Assembly: GCA_958299035.1 (NCBI GenBank)
Contig: CATQJL010000112.1
Span: forward strand, 20,550,812-20,614,811
Reading direction: 5' to 3'
DNA from: Cylicocyclus nassatus
Lineage: Eukaryota > Nematoda > Chromadorea > Rhabditida > Strongylidae
DNA length: 64,000 nucleotides
Each line of letters starts with the position of its first letter. Positions within the stretch are counted from its first letter, which is position 1. Positions 31,453-42,560 of the stretch are shown piece after piece. Both the position numbers and the translations under genes were made by a program. The notes beneath the pieces are model-generated. The model was given only the letters and a program-made list of their open reading frames with translations. It searched no databases and was not told the DNA's origin.

Positions 31453-33679
31453 AGTACACAATTACTTGAGTGAAAGCAGCAACTGCTTCGTTTTTGTATA
31501 AACACAAAAATTTTTGAATGGGGAAGAAATACGGGGACGATACATATGAGTGTCTGATGTGGTGTGCAATTTGTGTGAGCACGTTGTCCGTGAGATTTTT
31601 GTAAACGAATATACGAATTTGCCCCTATTTTAGCCTTCAGTAGGTTTCAGATTCCGGATACAAACTTACGGTTGGTCGAAGCTTGTGCAAACTTTTGCAT
31701 ACCATTTTGTAGGGTTTCCTTTGCTCTAGTACCTTGGAGCCCTATATGAATATAAATATAAATATAAATATAAATATAAAGTAATAGATAAACAAATAAA
31801 TATAAAGCCTTCTTTTGACTATTTAGGGATCAGAGACATCGAGGTCCAAACATGACCAATTGTTGGAACCAGGGCGTGGCACATGCGGCTTACCAAGCAA
31901 GCTGGATATCGTTTTTGGGAGCAAAAGCAAAGGGGTTATCGTTTTTTGTGGTAGCATAGCTGTCTTTCGTATGCGGTCCGCCTGGGGTCCGCCCCGATAT
32001 GGGGTCCTCCCTCACAAAATGTCTTTACCTTCTCTACCTAAATCTGACCTACATCGCAAACTACAATTTGGTTCCTAAACCGCATCAAATCCCCTCCTCC
32101 CCGCTTATTTGAAGCCCCCTGAATATTTTGAATGACAGCGACAATGCTGCTCCAGGCGTGTAGTGCTGCGCCCTGAATACATCATGCCTCCGGGGAATAC
32201 GAATGCCATCGAGTTTGTTTGATGCTTCCTTGGCGTTTTTTCTCTTTTGCTTTGTCCCGTTTTTCATGTGTTTTCTCTTCTGATATCACGTAGCGAATGT
32301 CATACTTTCGTTGTGAAGTTAGGGGGGACTTTGTTTCTTGCAATCCGAGAAGCCACCTCGTGCCGTGCCCTGGTCGAGGCCATTCAGTGGGCTGTAAATC
32401 TTTCTCTCCATATTCAAAAGACCTCTAAGAAAGAAAGACAACAACTGTCAGTAGCTAACTGAGATAAGACCTCTCAGTCTTTACTGTTGGTGAATAAACA
32501 AAACAGAATTTTCGGACAGCCCGTCAAAAAAGATTGAGAAAACTGAAGTTTTTGCCTTGCAAATCTTTCAATCGCAAAATTTTCCTGGAAAGTCTGCGTA
32601 GCACTGCGTAGTACTGGCTTATGGCTACAAGGGTCGGGAATTTTCCTTTAAACGTCATGCAAAGAAACTAGATATGCCAAAGAGAAGTTGCTGCTGCTTT
32701 AATTTACTCGCTATATTGCACTTTACAAATGAGCCTTAATTCGAGTGCAAAAGACGACCTCCTACGTAATAACCCTGAAAAACCTTCGGGAATTCATGGC
32801 TTTGTTCAGAATGACTTTCTTGTGATTGGATTGTGATATCTGGAAAGGAAAGGTTATAAAGATTTGAAAAACCACAAATGTTCAGAATTTACTTTCATTT
32901 AAAGGGTTTTCATTAAATCGCCGCGGCGCTCCCCCCCCCCTCCCCGGAGATGGTGCAGGAGGAGCCAAAGCACTTGCCGCCTGTATCCAAAGGGGAATGG
33001 GGAAGGCAGAGGAGGCTCCGCCCATCGCTCCGCCCATGGGATGCTCCCATTGTGTGTTGAGCACGAATGGTAGAGTAGATGGACTACCGGATATTGATCA
33101 AATCTGATGGATTAAGAGGTCAAATTATGAATTGGAACTTGCAAAATGAACAGTAAAGATTCTCAAACAGGTTTTCAGGTACCAGGATAATAATAAAAAT
33201 AGTATCATGTCATAAACCTAATATATATATGAATAGAGTAATCATCTTTCTGATAGTCACCGCTGCCATTTAATTGTTTTTAAATTTTGATCAGATTCGA
33301 AATGATGATACAAAGCCTAGAAAATGACCAGGAAAAAGACTGATCCAAAGCAGGAGAACATAGCCGAAAGTGAAGTTTCAGAGTGGTTCTAATAATAACT
33401 TTAACAAAGAGACCAAGAAATTCTGGATACTCAGATCAAGAAGAACGTAAAATGCAAATGCGCAAACATTGTTATGTCTGAGAGAAGGCTCATTGAGCTT
33501 CACAGCTCAGATTTGAAGTGCGAACCTAATCTGGACGACCTTTACCTTGCTGGCAGTTGTCGAAAGATTAAATTAGAAATCTTTACGCTGCTGGCAGTTA
33601 TCGAGAGATAGAATAAAAGAAGTGGGCCAATTTCTGATATAAGTAGGGGAAAACCAATGAAAAAGGAACTAAACTCAAC
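31453..33679. other. No recognisable gene; small simple repeat
   Basis: A (TATAAA)n-like array lies at 31746-31782. A GC-rich island at 32920-33060 with a C11 run and repeated 'cgcccat' is flanked by AT-rich DNA. No convincing ORF or element termini. Confidence 0.4.
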
Positions 33680-34255
33680 ATGTCATCTAATGCTAGCTTC
33701 CCTTTCTTCTCACCCACCGACTTTCCTGCTGATCTTTTACAAAACGTAAGTCAGAGTTACATGACAGCAATAAAAATTGCATTTACCATGACTTCAGAAT
33801 TCCTACAGTGAACAGTCATTGTACAGTGAATGGACGGAAATAATACCAACATTCGTGACCGACAACTACTACCTCCAGCAAGAACATGGATATGAAGTGA
33901 AAATAAAATTCTATATTTGAGGTAGCGTACACGGAATTTAGTTTCAGTTCGGTACCATGTTCCCCAAACAAATCAAGTGCAGCCAACAAACACAGAATCA
34001 TGTCTTTCATTTTACAGAGATATTCTTGTAAAAGCGCTGGTTTAGTTTCATGAGCGATCGTCGCCAAACCAATCGTATTTGGATCAAGGTTACGCAAATG
34101 AGGTTCACTTCTTTCACTCGAAAAAATTGCATAAATCTCATATTTAGTTTTTCGCCGAACCACTAGCAACATAACCTTACGCAATCCAGCAGGGCTATGA
34201 AAATGAGGTGTAAAAGCAAGAAACTAGGTTTGAATAATTAGAAAATTAGTTTCAG

Positions 34256-34639
34256 GTGTATATGCAGCCGCCTTCCACTCACTTCCGCATCATACATTTG
34301 GAGACCAAGTATCACTTGAAATTTCTGATTGCAAATGATTTCTTCTTCAGCTGTATACGTATCCATCGTCTAACGAATACAATTCATACCAAACACATGA
34401 TAATCAGGTATCAGCAAGATCTAATCCTAAGTTGCAGTGATTTATACTTATTCTCTGATTTTTTAAAATTTCTCATTAGTAGCAGCCATCCGCTCCTGTG
34501 TCATTTCACAATGAGACATTTGATAACCAGGTAAGAATTCGCACTACATGAGACGTAACATGGACATTATATTCAGTTGTATATGATGCCACAACAACAT
34601 TCGATGCAGTCACGTCACGTACAAAGTACTGGAAGCCAG
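34256..34639 (+). other. Array of small repeated exons in the MULE gene
   Basis: Four phase-0 exons of 54, 57, 48 and 63 nt, separated by introns of 41, 75 and 46 nt, encode similar short peptides: VYMQPPSTHF..., LYTYPSSNEYNSYQTHDNQ, QPSAPVSFHNETFDNQ and LYMMPQQHSMQ...TGSQ. Three end in -NQ/-SQ before GT, and three start [VL]-Y-x-x-P. They look like duplicated exons coding a disordered N-terminal region. Confidence 0.5.
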
Positions 34640-35776
34640 GTATGGGGCTAATACTCAAAGCATATACTTCAACTGGAGTTCTAGGTACTCGCAAAACCCC
34701 ATTGGATACGCTGACTTCTGGAAAGCGATTCTGGCAATACGGAATCGCCTACTTTTCCAGGAGTCAGAGAGGTAAGTCAGCAAGGAGGACATGGAGTAAT
34801 CGTGTAAGAAATTCCATGCAGCATTCGATCGTACGTGTTCATGTACAAGAGAAAGAGAGCGCAGTCGGACATCTCCCAGTACATTTGTGTACATTGCAAA
34901 AAGGCAAATAAATATGAAGCGATTTTGGTATGTCTATACGAAGATCTTGCAAATTTTTTCGACCTTCTGCTTTCAGGTAAGCGGAGACATGTTTCTGGAA
35001 GATCCAGTTATGCTCCGCCATACATGTATACCAGTCGAAAGAACCAAGGATAAAGCCGACAAGCTTTCCTGCGAGGTGTGCAGTCTGCCTTAACAGATAA
35101 AAATCTCAAGAGTGAATTTCAATGTCTACAGCAAGTGCGCGGGAACCCTGAAGCGACTCTGCATCCAACAATAAATCATTGGCTTACAATTTTCGACAAG
35201 ATCGAAATTATGGCTTGGGGAGGTAGTGAGTATTCGCCTTTCTTTTCTGTGCATTCAGCAATCTACAGATGCCGAGAAGAGGAATGCCGTGATGGCGCAT
35301 TATATGAAGAAAATGGTTATGAAAGCAGACGACACGCTTATAATAGGTAAGAAGGATTTGAGTCATTCAGTAATTTCATTGCAACTGAGCCCGCTGTAAA
35401 CATCGTTTTAGAGCTATTAGTAGAACAGTACGCGAAGTTACGATGACAAATGTCCCTGAGGTGCTGCGCAATCTCCCAGATGAGCACGTTCTTGCAAGTG
35501 CAAGAACCATGTCTGCATATGTATATGTCGCAGACTAGTATCAGGGTCTGTTGTACACATAGAATTTACAAAATAGTTTTTTTCGTTTCTAGCGTGTTGC
35601 TTCGCATTTCTTTTCGCGCTCGTTGGAGATGGCATCCACACGATTAATCCTCGAAGTCGACGTGGAGCTGCAGTACGCGTGGACGGGGGGCAAGTGTATA
35701 CAGTGCATGGGATTTGCCGAGGGGGATTTGAGGTGAAGGCGTACAATATCAACTACATCGACAGATTCTACTGCAG

Positions 35777-36113
35777 ATACCGCTGCTTTACGCCGTCACA
35801 AAGAACAAGCGCGAAGAAGACTACGTCACCATCTTTAACAAGTTGAAAGCCGCGATAGAAGAGGCGATAGAAGGATTAAGTCTGGCGCAACCCGGAAGCG
35901 CAGTTCAAAGGTGGAGGACGTTGAAAGGGCTTCCATTCTTCCCCACGGAATACTTCCACCACGTTGAAGCGATGAGGAGGCCACCCGTAGAGCGCGAACA
36001 TCCTGCGTACGGGCCGTGCAAGAAGTTTCTAACCTACTTGCGGAACACCTGGCTCGACGGGCCATTCAAGACGATGTCCAGCGAACAACCAACATCGCCG
36101 AGAACTACCACGG
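35777..36113 (+). pseudogene. MULE transposase core exon with internal deletion
   Basis: Translation IPLLYAVTKNKREEDYVTIF continues to LPFFPTEYFHHVEAMRRPP and FLTYLRNTWLDGPFKTM. Between KAAIEEA and GLSLAQ the block with the second catalytic aspartate and C-x2-H found in MULE transposases is missing, and a second break separates FKTM from RTTNIAENYHG. The protein could not be catalytic. Confidence 0.75.
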
Positions 36114-36191
36114 GTAAGCTTGCAGCTCTTGCAATTGACTTTTTTATTGAAGTTTCTCATTTCAGAAGGCTCAGGAAAATTCTCGGCAAGA

Positions 36192-36393
36192 AACATCCAC
36201 CTCTAGCGCAGCTGGTACTGGCCTTCCGCAGCTTTGGTATCCGTCTTAGGGTAGGAACGAAACGGATGTTCCTTTTTCTTAGTTTTTTATTTTAATCAAT
36301 ACTTTTTCATATAGTTTTTGGTCCTTGTCTTCTTTCCTTTTGTTTTTTCTATCCACCTCTAGCGCAGCTGGTACTGGCCTTCCGCAGTTTTAC
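36192..36393 (+). repeat. 42-bp direct repeat inside the last MULE exons
   Basis: 'atccacctctagcgcagctggtactggccttccgcag' occurs at 36198-36234 and again at 36352-36388, separated by about 117 bp of AT-rich DNA. The open frame of the first copy runs into non-homologous sequence; the true C-terminus (TLLAKGTLARMLRRSE...) follows the second. This is a local duplication or an insertion with a large duplication. Confidence 0.85.
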
Positions 36394-36598
36394 ACTACTG
36401 GCAAAGGGAACTTTGGCAAGAATGTTGAGGAGGAGCGAGCCCAAGATGCTTAGAGAAAGGGACAGGATAAGATGGGAGAAGGTGAAAGGCGCCATGGCCT
36501 CATTTACGACACTTCGTAGTGAAAATCTCCTCGATACCGTCACGGTAGAGGAGTTTCTACGAAGGATGTCCAAGTATACATCGGACAAGGCAATCTAA

Positions 36599-37401
36599 CG
36601 TAAGGGGCTGCGATGGATTTTTTGTGTTTGTTAGTAATGCTTGATGCATGTAACGTTGTGTGACACGTCAATGTGAAGCTATTTGATGCTAACTCGAACT
36701 TTAGAGATAATTGGTTTAGTGTAATGCATGCTAAGTTATATTCAGAGTATATTAGAGTATTGCAAGCTTGACTGATGTACAGAGATCATATTTTAGGAGA
36801 ATGCATGATCAGTCTTAGTGGCAGACTTACTTTAACACGCACTTGCTAATATAACTGTTCTAACAGTCAATTTTGATGATTTTGGACGGTTTTGGATGGC
36901 TTTTTGGGCGAGTCTGATTTTGCAATTTGAATATTTTTGATCAATGATTTGGCATCTACTTTCGCTTTTCAGAACACGACTTTTACAAGTTTCTTTTGCG
37001 CATTTTTCTTAATCTCTCCCCCCTCCCCCGAGTAAAATATTTATTAGAGTTAATACAAAGAATAAAGATTTTTTCAGTTGAATTGTGACATTCTTCGCTC
37101 ATCAGACGACTGACTTGCTCTGCAAAGGTCAACTAATTGGCTATCGATTAGGCAAATGCAACTATTACAGTGAGTATCCTGAAAGATTGAGAAAGTTATC
37201 TTAGGAAAATGAACAATATGAAGTAAAAAGTTTTCTGCGAAGCCATTCAGGAATTGGAGCAAAACTTAAAATGTCAGAAGAGGAGTTTATGAAGAATTTG
37301 GAATCAAGCCGGAGCTCTTACCTCTCTGAAAGTTGTTCATCAAATTTCCAATCTTTGTATTTGTTCTTTTCTGTTTTCTCGACCGGACTACGATTCATAT
37401 A
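36599..37401. other. No recognisable gene
   Basis: AT-rich sequence after the MULE stop codon, with no clear TIR matching the upstream side of the MULE gene. Confidence 0.4.
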
Positions 37402-38423
37402 TTAGGTCGTTCCGAAAGTAATGTCGCTTTTTTTCGAATGAAGGCCACTATTCGTGGAATCAACATTTTCAAAAAATCTCAGGAGCATTCGATGCAGCAT
37501 TTTATCCTCTTTTTAACAGTTCTAATTTCACTGCATAATGTTCAATGAGCTCTCGAAAAATTAGCAAAATCTGCGACTCATGCTTTTTGCCATGGTCAAG
37601 TTCGGCTATTTTTCTAAGAATTTGTACCTAACCTCCGAAAAAGCGCAAGTGACAGGTAGATAGAGCAAAATTATAGAACACAGAGTAATGTTTTTCTTTT
37701 CCTTAGCTTGCTTCTCAGAGTTTCTACAATCAATTTCTCAATGCCATCAAATTCCATATTTAGTCAAGTCAAACCTCATAGAACAACAACCGTCAAGCGA
37801 CTCGGGTGTCATTCGATGCAGCTTTTTCTCCTCTTTCTAGCGGTTGTTTTTTGTTTCCGATTCATCAAGTTTTCCGGGATAAAATCTCATAATTCAACTT
37901 TTCCAAGGGACCCCAAGGTGTACCTGAAATTTTCAAAAGTTGCTAAACCGAAGCGGTGAATGCTCGTTTGGTTTGAAAAATTGTTGCCAAATCATAATCC
38001 ATCTTTGTAAGTTTCAAAATCCGAAGACTTTTTGGCGTTTGATGCACTTATGTCTGAGACGAGCCTGCTAAAATTCGGTGGTTCCATCAAAAAATCTCTA
38101 CAAAACTTATGACGAGCTCTGGAAAGTAGAAAAAAGTTGTGCTGTTTCCTGTAGGGTTTGCTCTATCCATCCATTACTTGGACTCCTTCTGAGGTTTGTT
38201 ATAAAATTTTAGAAAAATTGTGAAACTTTACCTTCTCAAAAAGCATGGGTTGCAGATTCTGATAAGTTTTTCAGAGGTTATTCAATTTTATGCGGTAATT
38301 ATATAACCACTAGAAAGAGAATGAAATGCTGCATCAAATGCTACCAGAACCTCTTACACATCTTTGTTCCACGAAATGTGGCATACGTTTGAAAAAAGCG
38401 ACATTACTTTCGGAACGACCTAA
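37402..38423. mobile_element. mariner-type MITE, 1022 bp
   Basis: TTAGGTCGTTCCGAAAGTAA at the left is inverted exactly at the right, with TA on both sides (37400-37401, 38424-38425). mariner elements have this kind of end and TA target. No transposase frame remains; the ORFs at 37333-37548 and 37708-37959 are not conserved with mariner proteins. Internal 'tttttcctctttctag' motifs are repeated. Confidence 0.9.
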
Positions 38424-38475
38424 TATATGGAATCAATAGTATCTTCGATATAGTATATTCTGTGGTTATTCCATA

Positions 38476-39755
38476 CTAGCCTCTGTACCCGGCTCTGCCC
38501 GGCTGTTATAGATTGATTCCAAGATTCTAATCAATTATGGAATCTACATACATGGCATTTTAAGTGGTATATCCAAAATCCTGATCCAGAAATTAATAGC
38601 GTTGTCTTGTCTAGTTTCTGCACTTGGAAGCCTTTCAAAAGTTTCGCTTTGACAGTTTATATGGGCAAATTTCCCAAACAGTGAACTAAATATGGCTCCG
38701 CACTCTCATGAAGCTGGATGCAATTCCACATGTGCGAGATGGTCATCAAGAACTCACTTGAAAACTCGGTAACCAGTTAGCTCTACCGCGTTCTTCTTGT
38801 TAGAATTTAGAATGAGCTTCTCTGCTATTGATTACACTAAAATGTGCCTGGGATATGATAGTGGTTGATAAGACTTCACTTTCATTGCAAAGTGCCGAAA
38901 TCAATAAATCAATAAAAGGATCCAGCGAATCGCTTCAAAAAGTGGCTTAAAACCATATACGGGGTCAAAAACTTATGTGTGCAAAATTTCAACTCAATCG
39001 GTTCACGTGCAAAGGAGTCTATAAAAACATACGGTCGACAGTTGCACAAACTTTAACTTATATATACAGGGTGTCCCAAAAAGGTGTGCACGCTGTTTGA
39101 TTGTAAATAACTCTCTTGTAGTGAAGTGTTTCGAGAAGCTTTAGGTACCATTTTGTAGAGCGAGGTTCAACTTAGATTTACAGTGTAGAGCGAAACGCCG
39201 GTTTTTTTTCTTACTGTAGGAGTACGGTAGAAACTTCAAACATATGGTGTCACTGTGAAAAAAGGGGCCGTTTCAAAAATTTTCAAAAAAATGTGGAAAT
39301 TTGTGTAATAGGGTTTTTATGGACCCTGAGTTCAATACCCAACTCTTTACAAGGTTGAAAAGCTTTCTAAACGGTGTAATCGCACTTTTTAGGAACACTT
39401 AAAAAACGTCTGCTACTGCTTACCTCGCATAATTTTTTAATGAAGCATTAAGAAGAGTTGCAAACTTCACACTTAGAAACAGCAACTCTAGTTAGCCCAG
39501 TGTGAGAGCTTTCAGGTTGTTTTGGTTTCTTTTTGGAACAAAATATGGCCTTTCATGGCTCAAAACCCTCTTCAAAGTTTCTACCGTAATCCTACAGTAA
39601 GAATGAGAGATCGGCGATAGGCTCTACACTGTAAATCTAGGTTGAACCTCGCTCTACAAAATGGTACCTAAAGCTTATCGAAACACTTCACCACAAAAAA
39701 GTTATTTACAATCAAACAGTGTGCACATCTTTTTGGGACACCCTGTATATATAGA
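38476..39755 (-). mobile_element. Non-autonomous Helitron, minus strand, with nested MITE
   Basis: On the minus strand it starts TCTATATATA at 39755 after an A and ends GAGGCTAG at 38476 before a T. A short CCGG-type hairpin precedes the CTAG end. The 39067-39745 MITE plus one TA was inserted into the TATATA just inside the 5' end; without it the Helitron is about 0.6 kb. 'tttgcacgtgaaccgattga' inside is a common repeat motif also seen in the Helitron at 28654. Confidence 0.7.
39067..39745. mobile_element. Long-TIR MITE, 679 bp, TA target
   Basis: CAGGGTGTCCCAAAAAGGTG at the left is inverted at the right, with arms of about 150 bp (for example 'ctctacaaaatggtaccta'). TA flanks both ends. CAGGGTGTCCCAAAA termini are typical of Tc1/mariner-related MITEs. 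No coding capacity. Confidence 0.9.
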
Positions 39756-40394
39756 TTCCATAAAGTACAAGACAACATGCCAAGAATGCCGACGAATACC
39801 ACGAGGAAAATGAAGTTACTTGCAAAATTTCACGCTTATATAGATAGACATTTCATCGGCATTTATCATTATCACTCGAAAATTGATTTAACATCATTCT
39901 TTGGCGAGAGTGGTGCAAAATAAAAGAATGCTAGAATTGGACTGATGTGAAAACATACAAAAGTCTATTCGAAAGATGCGCCTTTCAAAACTGGTCACAA
40001 ATTTGTTTTTCCTCTCTGTATCTCCACCCCAAGTTTCTAACCTTTTCCTTCAATCCCCGAGCAAAAAAAGCAAAACCCAGGCTCAGCGCGAGGGGCGGAG
40101 CTTGGAAGGTTGCCAGATGCTTCCTGGCACGCAGCCAGCTCCTCCCCTTTCCCCCATGGAAGGGGTCAAGGGCTCTGGTTCCTCTTGCACTGCCCCCCCC
40201 CCCCCCCAATGAATCGACAAGAGAAATGCTTAGCAATCACAATTGAACTCGTGCATTACTCGTCAGCTCCTCTGACCTAGTTTTTATAAATAGAGGTTCC
40301 CATATGCGGTCAATAGTCATCTCGCTCTGGCATACGGCGTGAAAAGGTTTAGTTTGGCTATCGGCTATCAGCTGAGCTAGTGATCCAACAAGAT
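39756..40394. other. No recognisable gene
   Basis: Contains a GC-rich stretch with a C15 run (40193-40207) over which ORFs on both strands (39947-40246, 39985-40236) are open; no domain is recognisable. Confidence 0.4.
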
Positions 40395-41181
40395 CAGAGC
40401 TCGGCACGAGCTGGCACCAGGGAATCTCAAAACGAAGTCCCTTGATCTTGAAAATTTTGTACAAAGTCCCCTTGACCTGTTCTGAAGGCTTTCATTATGT
40501 TTTAGAGTCCCGATGAGATATCTGGCACGAAACAAATACAGCAATACGAAGAACGATACAAGAATAAACAGTACAAGATTACAAGAACGACAACGACCGA
40601 TTGATGAAATGAAATTGACGGATTTCGCGCTGCGTTTGCTTGGCGCGCTTTGTGATTGGAGCAGAATTTTCAACTGCGAAGAAAACCGAGGAATTTTCAG
40701 GTGGCTATAATACTCCGAAAAGAAAAACATCATGAAGTCTTTTTTTTCTATGTAAACTTTTACATTGTAAATAGAATTTATGTAAAAAGTATGAAAACTT
40801 ATGTGAGCAAAGGGTCGGTGCCAGCTCAGCTGCCACCCAGCTGCACGGTGTCAGCTAATTCAGGTAAAAGTTCAGCACAGTTTTCATTCACATATAGGGC
40901 TCCTAAACTGCAGAGTCGTTTGCACCAGCGGTCGCGCGACCGCGTCGCGCTCGGGCATCAATGGCGCCGCCTCGATGCCAATGCAAAATGCCCGAGCGCG
41001 ACGCGGTCGCGCGACCGCTGGTGCAAACGACTCTGCAATTTAGGAACCCTGTAAGTTGTCATAAAGTTTTGAACCATAGTTCGGGTCTCCCAAAGCGCCC
41101 TGGCACTCTAGCAAACAGCGGCATGCCTAATTCGCAAAAACGATATCCAGCTTGACTCGGTGCCAGCTGTGCCGAGCCCTG
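40395..41181. mobile_element. hAT-type MITE, copy 2
   Basis: CAGAGCTCGGCACGAGCTGG at the left and CAGGGCTCGGCACAGCTGG inverted at the right match the MITE at 9323-10015. The flanks aacaagat (40387-40394) and aacaagag (41182-41189) agree in 7 of 8 bases as an 8-bp target duplication. It contains a nested hairpin (40895-41051) and an internal deletion relative to the partial copy at 41398-41786. Confidence 0.88.
40895..41051. mobile_element. Near-perfect hairpin MITE nested in the hAT MITE
   Basis: The arms (ctgcagagtcgtttgcacca, then gcggtcgcgcgaccg...ctcgggcat) are inverted over about 63 bp with a spacer of about 30 bp. TA is present on both sides. The GC-rich arms and near-identity suggest recent activity. 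Confidence 0.88.
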
Positions 41182-41960
41182 AACAAGAGTCTTGACCTTT
41201 GGCTCAGTTTGCTGCAAAGACATTGCCGACTAGATTGCAAATCGCATTACCCATTTTAGGCCTGAAGAAGGCGATCTGCCAAAACGTTAGCCAATCACAA
41301 CTCCTTATGTTTGTAGCGCTGAGTGGTGTTACCCATTTATTCCTCACAGTTGGAAGGTTACCAACGACAATATTCACTATCAAGACCAGTTATTTCTAGT
41401 AAAGGTCCAGCACAGCTTCCATTCACATAAGTTTTCATAAAGTTTTGGGCCAGTTCGTGTCCCCCAAGGCGCATGCACACAACAAATTTGGGTTATACGA
41501 TTGCGTTCTGTTTGTAAACAAGGCTTTTGTTCGTTTAAGGCAGAATTGAAACTCTCGCGCTGTGTCACCGGCATGTCGGCAACGTACTGACGGCATGCCC
41601 TTGGCGTGCGAGTGGCATACTGCCGGCATGCTAATACGCAGAGGTATAAAGACTAGGCATGACGCCGTTATGCAAGCAGCTTGCCGACGCGTGCCGGCGG
41701 CGTCTCGTGGCACTTTGGCAAACGGCGGCATGCTAACCCGCAAAAACGATATCTAGCTTGATCCGGTGCCAGCTGTGCCGAGCCTGAGCGAGAGTCTTGA
41801 CCCTTGGCTCACTTTGCTGCATAGACTTTGTCGAATGGATTGCAGATCGTCCCATTTTAGGCTCTGAAGAAGGCGATCTGACAAAACGTTACACCTGTTA
41901 CTCAGTTATTCCTCACACTTTGAAGGCCACCAACGACAAAATTCACTATCATGATCGAAC
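41182..41960 (+). repeat. Tandem duplication of MITE end plus flank
   Basis: The flank after the MITE ('gagtcttgacctttggctca...aaggcgatctg..aaaacgtta') at 41187-41397 is repeated at 41790-41960. Between them lies a second, 5'-truncated MITE copy (41398-41786). The repeat junction at 41397/41398 joins flank to MITE interior, so a segment of about 0.55-0.6 kb was duplicated in tandem after the MITE had inserted. Confidence 0.8.
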
Positions 41961-42184
41961 TCATTGAGGCGATAAATCTCTAACGGATTGTTGGATATGA
42001 ACCCAATACAACAACCAGCAAACCTAAATTGTTGAGCATCACTTTTTAGTTATATGTCAGTGAGATAATTTGTCACAATTGAAAATTTTCAAACAATGTC
42101 CTCAGAGCACTTGGTTGTTTAAAATCAGTCACTTAAGACTATATAAAAACGACAGAAAGAGAACAAAGAAGGAAACTGGTAGCG

Positions 42185-42560
42185 TTAGAGGTGTAATAGC
42201 AGCTAAATACACCATCATCGCAATATCAAATATCTGAGTTTGCTGAGTTTTTGCTTCAACGCACATAATTTCAATTGAGATATTTCACTATGTCTTCTCA
42301 ATTCCACTTGGGAGCAACAACAACGTTTATTTTGCCGACTCAGTAAGAACTTTGCTGGCAATCACCTTTTCTATGATTTTAAAGCTTGGGTTTCCAAATG
42401 ATGAGATACATGTCCATTACAAACTTCAGAAACTCAGTGAGTCCAAAAATAGGCTATGCACTGCAAAAGGCAACCTTCATCACAAACTTATGGATCTAAA
42501 AAAAACAGTGGCAAGTTTGGGTATTTTCCAGAAATTTCAGTTTACATGTAATTTTTGCCC
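42185..42560 (+). repeat. MLAWK unit 3, upstream block
   Basis: Matches 4860-5030 and 15800-16070. It ends at 'tttacatgtaa', where the CR1-like LINE is inserted; the unit continues at about 43430. Confidence 0.8.

Larger units (their letters stand above)
33680..36598 (+). pseudogene. MULE-type transposase gene, multi-exon, degenerate
   Basis: A spliced gene model can be followed for 2.9 kb: exons 33680-33745, 33798-33896, about 33948-34015, 34256-34309, 34351-34407, 34483-34530, 34577-34639, 34685-34771, 34822-34927, 34977-35075 and on, 35259-35346, 35412-35540, 35593-35732, 35777-36113, 36166-36235, and the last part 36352-36598. The region after 35593 carries a MULE transposase: GDGIHTINPRSRRG with VYTVHGIC, then IPLLYAVTKNKREEDYVTIF, RTTNIAENYHG|RLRKILGKK (the catalytic glutamate region) and LAQLVLAFRSF. 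Upstream, YICVHCKKANK is a C-x2-C zinc-binding-like motif. Damage: an in-frame TAA near 34030, frame breaks at 34685, 35076-35078, 35259 and 35412, and loss of the middle of the catalytic domain near 35880. It is a mobile-element gene, not a host gene. Confidence 0.75.
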
